Shown here: piece after piece, positions 1 to 5,307 of the stretch | Position numbering within the stretch: position 1 is the first letter of the stretch | How the letters are laid out: every line of letters starts with the position of its first letter | From: Pseudomonadota bacterium | Lineage (GTDB): Bacteria; Pseudomonadota; Alphaproteobacteria; Caulobacterales; Caulobacteraceae | Direction: 5' to 3' | Length of the DNA: 5,507 nt | Assembly (NCBI GenBank): GCA_023436945.1 | Contig: JAEZHG010000029.1 | Location: 1-5,507, forward strand | Notes under the pieces: model-generated | What the model was told of the DNA's origin: nothing | Databases searched by the model: none | Seen by the model: only the letters and a program-made list of their open reading frames with translations | Position numbers and translations under genes: made by a program

Positions 1-982
1 CGCGCAGGCGCTTCAGTTCGGCTTCGGCCTTGTCGGCAGCTGCCTTGTCACCCTTCGCCTTGGCATCCGTCAGGGCTTGGTCGGCGATCATCTCGCGAAC
101 CGGGTTCAGGTAGCTTTCGTCAGCAGCGTTGAAGCCCGAGTAGTTCAGCGGAGCCAGAATGGCGCGCTGGCGCTCGGCCTCTGCGCCTTCACCACGACCG
201 TAGGTCAGGAAGAAGGTGCGCAGCTTTTCTTTCACAGCCGGATCAAGGTCGTTGCGCACAACGATGCCAGCTTCCGGCATCGGCGGCGAACGCCAGATTT
301 CTTCCAGTTGGGCAGCAATCGACGGATTGGCGCGCGCAACGGTGATGGCGTTGATGGTGTTCGAGGTCGCAACCTGAACCAGACCGTTGGCCACGGCGAA
401 CGAGTTCGCCTGGTGGTTGGCGGCGCGGACAGTCTTGAAGCACTCTTCCGGCTTAACGTTGGCCGGATTGAACAGGAAGGTCAGCGGGGCCAGCGTGCCC
501 GAGGTCGACAGGGCATCACCAATGCCGAAGTCATACTTCTTGCCGCAGGACATGACGTCCTCGAGCGTGATGCCCGAACCCTTTTTGACGATCAGGGTCG
601 ACTGGTAGCTGTCCAGACCGTTCGGATCGACGATACGGGCCACGACTTCGCCGTTGGCGCGGTCGATGGCTTCAATCGCGGTCTTGGCCGGGAACCAGGC
701 CGACTGGATCTGGTTGCCGCGCATGGCTTCGACCAGAACCGTGTAGTTCGAAGCGAAGTACGGCTTGACCGGAACGCCGATGGCCTTGGACATGTCGTCC
801 AGCAGCGGCTGCCACAGCGGCCCCGAGGACGATTGGCCCTCTGCCGGCAGGATGGCGTAGTTGATTTCCTGGGTGTTGCCCGAGGCGGCCTTGTCGCCGC
901 CACCGCAGGCGGCAACGCCCAGAGCCAGAACAGCACCGGCCACAGCGGCCAGAGTGCGACGCGACAGATTGAATTGGGTCAT
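1..982 (-). CDS. phnD: PhnD-family phosphonate/phosphite/phosphate ABC transporter substrate-binding lipoprotein (3' end beyond window)
   Basis: This is the periplasmic binding component of a PhnCDE importer, which captures a phosphonate or phosphorus oxyanion and delivers it to the membrane permease. The 327 codons visible start with MTQFNLSRRTLAAVAG, followed by a lipoprotein signal ending in the lipobox Val-Ala-Ala-Cys26, so the protein is probably lipid-anchored. Family landmarks are a beta-strand start near residue 41, AWF at 95-97, the phosphonate-binding loop GDALSTSG at 155-162, and VANGLVQVATSNT at 197-209. The C-terminal Ala/Lys-rich helix (about 303-327) also occurs in E. coli PhnD (338 aa), so only a short tail is probably missing. 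The ATG overlaps the phnC stop by 4 bp (ATGA), and GGGAGG (complement of 990-995) lies 7 nt upstream, which fixes the start. Aligned from memory with E. coli PhnD, the two acidic residues that hold the amine of 2-aminoethylphosphonate appear to be Gln191 and Ala238, so the ligand may differ. Confidence 0.93.
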   Translation of the reverse strand, partial: MTQFNLSRRTLAAVAGAVLALGVAACGGGDKAASGNTQEINYAILPAEGQSSSGPLWQPLLDDMSKAIGVPVKPYFASNYTVLVEAMRGNQIQSAWFPAKTAIEAIDRANGEVVARIVDPNGLDSYQSTLIVKKGSGITLEDVMSCGKKYDFGIGDALSTSGTLAPLTFLFNPANVKPEECFKTVRAANHQANSFAVANGLVQVATSNTINAITVARANPSIAAQLEEIWRSPPMPEAGIVVRNDLDPAVKEKLRTFFLTYGRGEGAEAERQRAILAPLNYSGFNAADESYLNPVREMIADQALTDAKAKGDKAAADKAEAELKRLR

Positions 983-1773
983 GCCTTGGCCTCCCAGAAC
1001 GCGTCCTCGTATTCGGGACCGTAGATTTCGATCAGGCGTTGGGTGTCCAGACCGGTCGAAGGACCGTCATAGACAATCTTGCCCTTCTGGAGGGCGATTA
1101 CGCGGTCGCAGTAGCGAATGGCGTAGTCGACCTGGTGAAGGGTCACGATCACGCCGAGACCGTCGCGCTTGTTCAGCTCGACCAGCAGTTCCATCACCTT
1201 GCGGGCGGAAACCGGATCAAGCGAGGCGACAGGCTCGTCGGCCAGAATGGCTTGTGCGCCTTGCAGCAGGGCGCGGGCGATAGCGCCACGCTGCTGCTGA
1301 CCACCCGACAGGGTGTTGGCACGCTGTGCCGCGTATTCCGAGACACCAACGCGGTGCAGGGCGGCCATAGCCTTCAGGCGGTCCTCTTTCGGCCAGACGC
1401 CGAAGAAGCCGCGCCAAGCCGGAAGGCGACCAAGCGCCCCGAGCATGACGTTCGAGAAGAGGCTGAGGCGTCCTACCAGGTTGAACTGCTGGAAGATCAT
1501 GCCCAGTCGGCCACGCGCACGGCGGACAGACGAGGTTACTCGCCCGTTCTGCTGAACGACGTCACCAAAGACAGTGATCGTGCCACCGGCATCAATCGGA
1601 TGAAGACCCGTGATGGATCGGAGCAAGGTAGACTTGCCCGAACCCGAAGGACCAATCAGGGCGACCATTTCACCGGCGCCGACCTCGACGGACACGCCGT
1701 CGAGCGCCTTTCTGGCCCCGTAGGTCTTCGAGACGTCGCGTACCGACGCGACGGCGATGTTGGAAGAACTCAT
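979..1773 (-). CDS. phnC: PhnC, ATP-binding subunit of a phosphonate/phosphorus-oxyanion ABC importer
   Basis: This cytoplasmic ATPase powers the PhnCDE importer. The 264 residues match the usual PhnC length (about 260). All ABC motifs are intact: Walker A GPSGSGKST at 41-49, the Q-loop in FQQFNLV at 94-100, signature LSGGQQQR at 155-162, Walker B AILADEP at 175-181 with Glu180, D-loop SLDP at 184-187 and switch His213. The insert NLVGRLSLFSNVMLGALGR (98-116) is the stretch that sets PhnC apart from other ABC ATPases, which is why I prefer this name over a generic phosphate or amino-acid ATPase. It is the first gene of a minus-strand operon and is translationally coupled to phnD by a 4-bp overlap. 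The start ATG at 1773 begins MSSSNIAVASVRDVSKTYG. Only a weak Shine-Dalgarno precedes it, but the ABC domain begins about 10 residues later, so a different start would change little. The true substrate (phosphonate, phosphite or phosphate) cannot be read from this subunit. Confidence 0.95.
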   Translation of the reverse strand: MSSSNIAVASVRDVSKTYGARKALDGVSVEVGAGEMVALIGPSGSGKSTLLRSITGLHPIDAGGTITVFGDVVQQNGRVTSSVRRARGRLGMIFQQFNLVGRLSLFSNVMLGALGRLPAWRGFFGVWPKEDRLKAMAALHRVGVSEYAAQRANTLSGGQQQRGAIARALLQGAQAILADEPVASLDPVSARKVMELLVELNKRDGLGVIVTLHQVDYAIRYCDRVIALQKGKIVYDGPSTGLDTQRLIEIYGPEYEDAFWEAKA

Positions 1774-1883
1774 GAACCCGTGGGATTAGGTTGCGACAAA
1801 GGGGGCGCCGCATGACGCGAGAAGGGCGCAAGGGCAAGCCCTTAATGACACGTCTGCTGCGATTTCGTCCATAGTGCGCTGTT

Positions 1884-1899
1884 TGCGACCTCCGTCGCA
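1884..1899. repeat. Inverted repeat TGCGAC-N4-GTCGCA, possible operator
   Basis: The arms at 1884-1889 and 1894-1899 are exact reverse complements with a 4-bp spacer, giving a 16-bp dyad about 110 bp upstream of the phnC start. The left-arm sequence occurs again at 1792-1797, close to the phnC start. The size and symmetry fit a dimeric regulator's site, but no regulator is identified and a chance occurrence is possible. Confidence 0.35.
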
Positions 1900-1920
1900 T
1901 AGCCAAAAAGGTACATTTTG

Positions 1921-1951
1921 TTGTGGGCATCGACCTAAGGCTTGCCCACAA
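1921..1951. repeat. Inverted repeat TTGTGGGCA-N13-TGCCCACAA, candidate operator in the divergent region
   Basis: The arms at 1921-1929 and 1943-1951 are perfect 9-bp reverse complements separated by 13 bp, so the arm centres are 22 bp apart, about two helical turns. This spacing fits a protein binding both arms from one DNA face. The element lies just upstream of a candidate -35 (1960-1965) for the ornithine decarboxylase gene and could control either divergent gene. No T-run follows on either strand, so it is not a terminator. Confidence 0.5.
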
Positions 1952-1959
1952 ATTACCTC

Positions 1960-1988
1960 TTTACATCGCGGCACAATAACCCCATATC
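1960..1988 (+). promoter_or_regulatory. Weak candidate sigma-70-type promoter for the ornithine decarboxylase gene
   Basis: TTTACA (1960-1965) differs from the -35 consensus by one base, and CATATC (1983-1988) is a poor -10, at 17-bp spacing. A start near 1995 would give a leader of about 75 nt. The -10 is weak enough that this is only a candidate. Confidence 0.25.
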
Positions 1989-1995
1989 GCGCATT

Positions 1996-2061
1996 CCGGC
2001 GGACCCCGTAAGGTCCTCTTGCGCCGCTAACGCCGGTCTGGGTTTAACAATTAACAGGGGG
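1996..2061 (+). promoter_or_regulatory. Possible structured 5' leader of the ornithine decarboxylase gene, ending at the Shine-Dalgarno
   Basis: The leader can form GGACC/GGTCC (2001-2005 with 2012-2016, 6-nt loop) inside a longer pairing of CCGGCG (1996-2001) with CGCCGG (2031-2036). A competing pairing joins CGGCG (1997-2001) with CGCCG (2022-2026). Mutually exclusive stems are typical of regulated leaders. An RNA motif upstream of ornithine decarboxylase genes in alphaproteobacteria (the speF leader, Rfam) is described, and this position fits it. I cannot confirm membership without a covariance-model search. The leader ends with the strong Shine-Dalgarno AGGGGG at 2056-2061. Confidence 0.3.
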
Positions 2062-2070
2062 TTACGTGAA

Positions 2071-3333
2071 TTGCGCACGTACCAACTTCCCCTGGACCTG
2101 GTCCGTGAGCGGTCCCCTGAGCGTCCGGTCGCACTTGTGCGTCCGGCCTCGGTAGCCGTAGCAGCGCGCTGGTTCCAGAATAATCTAAAAGCCGACGTCT
2201 TCTATGCAGTGAAGGCGAACCCTTCGCGTTGGGTCATCGAGACCCTCGTAGAATCGGGCGTCAATGCTTTCGACGTTGCCTCCATCGCCGAGATCGAACT
2301 GGTTCGTTCGGTCAGCAAGGACGCACGTCTGGCCTTCATGCATCCGGTCAAGAGCCGTGGTGCCATCAAGTCGGCCTACAACGACTACAATGTCCGCACC
2401 TTCGTGCTGGACAGCCACGACGAGCTGCAGAAGATCCTCGAGGCGACCGACCACGCTGCCGACCTGAATCTGGTTGTGCGCATGGGCGTGTCGGCTGACG
2501 GCGCTGCCTATTCGCTGTCGGGCAAGTTCGGCGTGTCGCCGGATCAGGCCCCTGCCCTGCTGCTGGCCACCCGCCAAGCGGTTCAGGACGGTCTGATGGG
2601 CGTCAGCTTCCACGTCGGTTCGCAGTGCATGCGTCCGTCGGCCTATGAAGCTGCCATGTCGCAAGTCAGCCGCGCCATCAAGAAGGCCGGTGTGTTCGTG
2701 GATATCGTCGATGTCGGCGGCGGCTTCCCATCGGTCTATCCGGGCATGGTCCCGCCGGACCTGCAGGAATATGCAGACGCCATCCATCGCGGTTTCGAAG
2801 ACATGCCCGTGTCGGAAACGACCGAGCTGTGGTGCGAGCCGGGCCGTTCGATCGTGGCGGAAAGCTCCTCGATCCTGTGCCGTGTCGATCTGCGCAAGGG
2901 CGACGCCCTTTACCTGAACGACGGTTCCTACGGTTCGCTGTTCGATGCCACCCACTCGCGTTGGCCCTTCCCGACCAAGCTGGTCCGTGACGGTGAAAGC
3001 GCGTCGGAAATGAAGCCCTTCCGCTTCTATGGCCCGACCTGCGACAGCATCGACCACATGCCCGGCCCGTTCTGGCTCCCGGCTGATATCCGTGAAGGCG
3101 ACTTCATCGAGATCGGCATGATGGGCGCATACGGCGTCGCCATGACGACCGGCTTCAACGGCTATGGCTCGCACGATATCGCTATCGTCGAGGATGCGCC
3201 GATGGCCTCGCTCTATGGTCTGGCCCCGCGTTCGATCCCGACCGTTCGCACCACGGCCGAGGAAAACTCGCGCAAGGTGGTTCGTCTGTCGCGTCCGAAG
3301 GGCAAGGCCGGTCAGCGCAAGCGTCGCAAATAA
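2071..3333 (+). CDS. Ornithine decarboxylase, PLP-dependent, fold III (alanine-racemase-like, eukaryotic-type/group IV)
   Basis: The enzyme decarboxylates L-ornithine to putrescine, the entry step of polyamine synthesis in the cytoplasm. From TTG 2071 it is 420 aa, typical for the family. Using that numbering, the PLP lysine is Lys48 in YAVKANP, His181 lies in HVGSQ, the phosphate-binding loop DVGGGFP is at 214-220 and EPGR at 256-259. Asp292 lies in SLFDATHS at the position of a substrate-binding aspartate. Catalytic Cys324 sits in GPTCDSID, as in eukaryotic-type ODC, and Tyr354 in GAYG. The start is chosen because AGGGGG (2056-2061) lies 9 nt upstream and no in-frame ATG precedes the conserved core. 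An upstream TTG at 1942 would add 43 unconserved residues from within an inverted repeat. The C-terminus carries a tail (405-420) with nine Lys/Arg and no acidic residue. Some relatives also use lysine, so dual specificity is possible. It lies 159 bp upstream of the DHS-like gene, a probable pathway partner. Confidence 0.9.
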   Translation: MRTYQLPLDLVRERSPERPVALVRPASVAVAARWFQNNLKADVFYAVKANPSRWVIETLVESGVNAFDVASIAEIELVRSVSKDARLAFMHPVKSRGAIKSAYNDYNVRTFVLDSHDELQKILEATDHAADLNLVVRMGVSADGAAYSLSGKFGVSPDQAPALLLATRQAVQDGLMGVSFHVGSQCMRPSAYEAAMSQVSRAIKKAGVFVDIVDVGGGFPSVYPGMVPPDLQEYADAIHRGFEDMPVSETTELWCEPGRSIVAESSSILCRVDLRKGDALYLNDGSYGSLFDATHSRWPFPTKLVRDGESASEMKPFRFYGPTCDSIDHMPGPFWLPADIREGDFIEIGMMGAYGVAMTTGFNGYGSHDIAIVEDAPMASLYGLAPRSIPTVRTTAEENSRKVVRLSRPKGKAGQRKRRK

Positions 3334-3342
3334 TCCATTTCA

Positions 3343-3370
3343 GGACCGGTCCCGTTCGCGAGACCGGTCC
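3343..3370 (+). terminator. Strong hairpin without U-tract just after the ornithine decarboxylase stop
   Basis: GGACCGGTC (3343-3351) pairs perfectly with GACCGGTCC (3362-3370) across a 10-nt loop, 9 bp past the stop codon. The bases that follow are AAATAAACG, so the T-run of an intrinsic terminator is missing on this strand, and the other strand lacks one too. It may be a weak or factor-assisted terminator, or a 3'-end stabilising or processing hairpin that sets different levels for the two polyamine genes. Confidence 0.45.
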
Positions 3371-3423
3371 AAATAAACGTCTATTGGCGCCAAAAGCGTC
3401 ATGAGGCGTTTGTACAAATAGCG

Positions 3424-3465
3424 GCCCGTCGCTCCGTCCGGGTCGCTGTTTCATTACAGACGGGC
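3424..3465 (+). repeat. Inverted repeat in the 5' leader of the DHS-like gene
   Basis: GCCCGTC (3424-3430) is the exact complement of GACGGGC (3459-3465), with a 28-nt interior that contains a smaller possible stem CTGT/ACAG (3446-3449 with 3456-3459). The hexamer GTCGCT is repeated at 3428-3433 and 3442-3447. The element sits 13 nt before the probable Shine-Dalgarno of the next gene. It could fold in the mRNA or be an operator, or arise by chance in GC-rich DNA. Confidence 0.25.
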
Positions 3466-3492
3466 GCTCAAATCTTTAGGGAAACCGCTGAA

Positions 3493-4539
3493 ATGACCGC
3501 TCAGTCGAACATGAAGGCTCAGCTGCTCAACAACACCGTCGAGCACGTGGACATCACCTCTTACGACGCACGTCCGATCATCGACTCGATGCGCAAGATG
3601 TCGTTCTCGTCGCGCGACACCGCCCGCGCCGCCGACATCTTCAACATGGCTCTGGAAGACAAAGAGTGCTCGCCGTGGCTGATCCTGGCCGGTTCGACCT
3701 CGGCTGGCGGCTGCATGCACGTCTACCGTGACATGGTTCAGAACAACATGATCGACGCTGTCGTGGCCACCGGTGCCTCGATCGTCGACATGGACTTCTT
3801 CGAAGCTCTGGGCTTCAAGCACTACCAAGCCGACGGCATGGTCGACGACAACGTGCTGCGCGACAACTACATCGACCGTATCTACGATACCTACATCGAT
3901 GAAGAAGAGCTGCAGGCCTGCGACCACACCATCCTCGAGATCGCCAACAGCCTCGAGCCGCGCCCGTACTCGTCGCGCGAATTCATCTGGGAAATGGGCA
4001 AGTGGCTGTCGGAAGGCAACGCCAAGAAGCCTGGCTCGCTGATCCAGACCGCCTATGAAAAGGGCGTGCCGATCTTCTGCCCGGCCTTCGTCGACTCCTC
4101 GGCTGGTTTCGGTCTGGTGAAGCACCAGAAGGAACGCGCTGCTGAAGGTAAGCCGTACATGTGCATCGACGCCGTGGCTGACTTCCGCGAACTGACCGAC
4201 ATCAAGATCGCTGCTGGCACCACCGGCCTGTTCATGGTTGGCGGCGGCGTTCCGAAGAACTTCGCCCAGGACACCGTCGTCTGCGCCGAAATCCTCGGCG
4301 TTGAAGCCGACATGCACAAATACGCCGTGCAGATCACCGTGGCCGACGTCCGTGACGGTGCCTGCTCGTCCTCGACCCTGAAGGAAGCCGCTTCGTGGGG
4401 TAAGGTCTCGACCACCTACGAACAAATGGTCTTCGCCGAAGCCACCACCGTTGTTCCGCTGATCGCTTCGGACGCCTACCACCGCGGTGCCTGGAAGAAC
4501 CGCGAGGCTCGCCAGTTCGCCAAGCTGTTCGGCAAATAA
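3493..4539 (+). CDS. Deoxyhypusine-synthase-like protein, probable homospermidine-type polyamine synthase
   Basis: The 348-aa protein belongs to the NAD-dependent deoxyhypusine synthase family, which moves an aminobutyl group from a polyamine through an enzyme-lysine imine. Catalytic Lys304 lies in EAASWGKV (298-305), the counterpart of human DHS Lys329. NAD-site signatures are GSTSAGG at 67-73, VATGASIVD at 91-99 and GGGVPKN at 250-256. Asp201, Glu298 and Trp302 also match active-site positions. However, positions that by short ungapped alignment correspond to human Asp243, His288 and Asp316 appear to be Phe206, Phe257 and Cys291, so the acceptor pocket differs. Bacteria lack eIF5A, and characterised bacterial relatives (SpeY-type) make homospermidine; a relative using agmatine to make a bis-guanidino product is another possibility. 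The ornithine decarboxylase upstream would supply putrescine. AGGGA (3478-3482) precedes the ATG by 10 nt. Codon choice is strongly biased (CTG, CGT, AAG), suggesting high expression. An intrinsic terminator follows. Confidence 0.88.
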   Translation: MTAQSNMKAQLLNNTVEHVDITSYDARPIIDSMRKMSFSSRDTARAADIFNMALEDKECSPWLILAGSTSAGGCMHVYRDMVQNNMIDAVVATGASIVDMDFFEALGFKHYQADGMVDDNVLRDNYIDRIYDTYIDEEELQACDHTILEIANSLEPRPYSSREFIWEMGKWLSEGNAKKPGSLIQTAYEKGVPIFCPAFVDSSAGFGLVKHQKERAAEGKPYMCIDAVADFRELTDIKIAAGTTGLFMVGGGVPKNFAQDTVVCAEILGVEADMHKYAVQITVADVRDGACSSSTLKEAASWGKVSTTYEQMVFAEATTVVPLIASDAYHRGAWKNREARQFAKLFGK

Positions 4540-4567
4540 GACCGCAACAGACGCGTTCAACGCATTT

Positions 4568-4605
4568 GAAACCCCCGTCGACACGTTCGGCGGGGGTTTT
4601 GTTTT
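4568..4605 (+). terminator. Intrinsic terminator of the DHS-like gene
   Basis: AAACCCCCG (4569-4577) pairs with CGGGGGTTT (4591-4599), extended inward by a G-U pair and C-G, G-C, A-T pairs to a 5-nt loop at 4582-4586. The stem is followed by T-rich sequence TTTTGTTTT (4597-4605). It lies 29 bp after the stop and closes the polyamine unit, so the downstream lipoprotein needs its own promoter. Confidence 0.9.
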
Positions 4606-4607
4606 CC

Positions 4608-4784
4608 TTATATATCCACCTGAAAACCTATAAGAATTTTCAGTTAGCCAGACATTGTGCGGCAGGAAAGTCACGCCGCGCTCACACCACACCGTCCGTA
4701 GGGGTAATGGTCCTCTTGTGGCCTTGCTGTTGCCATGGCCTTGGTTCAGTTTGAATGGACCTCGAGACGAGATGCGTTTGATCG
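4608..4784. other. Intergenic stretch before the lipoprotein gene, with an AT-rich inverted repeat
   Basis: No gene is apparent here. TATATAT lies at 4609-4615. CTGAAAA (4620-4626) is the exact complement of TTTTCAG (4637-4643) around a 10-bp spacer, which may be an operator. A 5-bp GC stem (4659-4663 with 4675-4679) is also possible. The region must hold the promoter of the lipoprotein gene, but I cannot pick a convincing -35/-10 pair. I do not recognise a known small RNA. Confidence 0.4.
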
Positions 4785-5273
4785 ATGAAGTTTCAAGTCA
4801 CAGTTTCCGCTCTTGTTTGCAGCACCGCCCTTCTGGCGGCCTGTAGCAATGATGCCAGCGCGCCTTCTGCAGCCGAGATGGCTGTAGCCGAGGCGGATGG
4901 CGTTGCGGCTTCGGTCGAGGTCACGCCTAGCGATGAGGTTGTCACCGACACCCAGCCTCTGGCCAACAACGCACCTGTCTTTGCGACCCTCTATCCTGAC
5001 GCAAAGCTGACCCAGCCTGTGGTTGTAGCCCATGACCACGGCACCGCAGGTGGCATTGCCGAGTTCACCACTGTGGACACGCCTGAGATGGTGATGGAGC
5101 ACTATCGCCAACTCGCAGACAGCAGCGGCCTACAGCCCGTCATGGCTATGAACCAGGGCACCGCCCGTGCATTTGCCGCCAAAAGCAGTCAGGGTGCGGA
5201 ACTTCAGGTGGTTGCTTCTTCTTCCGAAGACGGAAAGACTTCTGTCCAATTGACCTGGCAGGCCGCCAACTAG
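4785..5273 (+). CDS. Small uncharacterised lipoprotein
   Basis: I do not recognise a named family. The 162-aa product starts MKFQVTVSALVCSTALLAAC, a lipoprotein signal with lipobox Leu17-Ala-Ala-Cys20. Ser21 after the cysteine, rather than Asp, suggests outer-membrane sorting by the usual rule. Residues 21-62 are a low-complexity Ala/Ser/Glu/Val/Asp linker with net negative charge. Residues 63-162 look like a small alpha/beta domain with YPDAKL at 70-75, GGIAEFTTVDTPEMV at 89-103, HYRQLADSSGL at 106-116 and a strand-like SVQLTWQ end. The Shine-Dalgarno is poor (GACGAG region, about 4766-4771), but the signal peptide supports the ATG. The acid phosphatase gene begins 34 bp after the stop with no terminator visible between them, so the two are probably co-transcribed envelope proteins. 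No catalytic motif is evident, and a role in the cell envelope is only inferred from the anchor. Confidence 0.82.
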   Translation: MKFQVTVSALVCSTALLAACSNDASAPSAAEMAVAEADGVAASVEVTPSDEVVTDTQPLANNAPVFATLYPDAKLTQPVVVAHDHGTAGGIAEFTTVDTPEMVMEHYRQLADSSGLQPVMAMNQGTARAFAAKSSQGAELQVVASSSEDGKTSVQLTWQAAN

Positions 5274-5295
5274 GTCGCGGCCACACTCATCTCTT

Positions 5296-5302
5296 GGAGA
5301 GG
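5296..5302 (+). promoter_or_regulatory. Shine-Dalgarno of the acid phosphatase gene
   Basis: GGAGAGG lies 5 nt before the ATG at 5308 and is the strongest ribosome-binding site in this part of the window. It fixes the start of the gene that is cut by the right edge. Confidence 0.75.
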
Positions 5303-5307
5303 ACAAG

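Larger units (their letters stand above)
1774..2070. promoter_or_regulatory. Divergent control region between phnC and the ornithine decarboxylase gene
   Basis: This 297-bp stretch has no credible gene and must hold the promoters for leftward phnCD and rightward ornithine decarboxylase transcription. It contains three perfect inverted repeats, listed separately where they are operator candidates: 1830-1843 (6-bp arms, 2-bp spacer), 1884-1899 (6-bp arms, 4-bp spacer) and 1921-1951 (9-bp arms, 13-bp spacer). A heptamer GGGCAAG is shared by the first repeat (1832-1838) and, as its complement, by the third (1941-1947). No full Pho box and no clear Caulobacter-type -35/-10 pair could be found on either strand. 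Confidence 0.6.

Noticed and set aside
77..1024. Long plus-strand open frame (315 codons) antisense to phnD
   Set aside because: It is the complement of a clearly recognisable PhnD gene. Its composition (Arg/Gly/Val/Asp-rich, no motifs) is typical of antisense frames in GC-rich DNA.
1039..1815. Plus-strand open frame (258 codons) antisense to phnC
   Set aside because: phnC shows every ABC ATPase motif on the other strand. This frame has none and runs into the divergent promoter region.
1842..1851. Possible Pho box (GTGTCATTAA on the minus strand) upstream of phnC
   Set aside because: Only one half-site resembles the CTGTCAT consensus. The sequence 11 bp to either side does not match the second half, so PhoB control is not supported by this alone.
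1942..2070. Upstream TTG start adding 43 residues to the ornithine decarboxylase
   Set aside because: The TTG lies inside the 1921-1951 inverted repeat without a Shine-Dalgarno. The added residues do not resemble the family, whereas TTG 2071 has AGGGGG at good spacing.
2185..3174. Minus-strand open frame (329 codons) antisense to the ornithine decarboxylase gene
   Set aside because: The opposite strand carries all PLP-enzyme motifs. This frame is His/Asp/Val-rich with no domain signature.
3343..3370. Standard intrinsic terminator after the ornithine decarboxylase gene
   Set aside because: The stem is perfect, but no T-run follows on either strand. It is listed as a hairpin of uncertain role rather than a confident terminator.
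3454..4692. Minus-strand open frame (412 codons) antisense to the DHS-like gene
   Set aside because: It crosses a strong intrinsic terminator and lies opposite a gene with strong codon bias, which produces long antisense frames. No family features are visible.
4644..4784. Small RNA, tRNA or small gene in the gap before the lipoprotein
   Set aside because: No cloverleaf, conserved RNA motif or convincing start with Shine-Dalgarno was seen. Short plus-strand open frames here overlap the terminator or the lipoprotein start and lack coding features.
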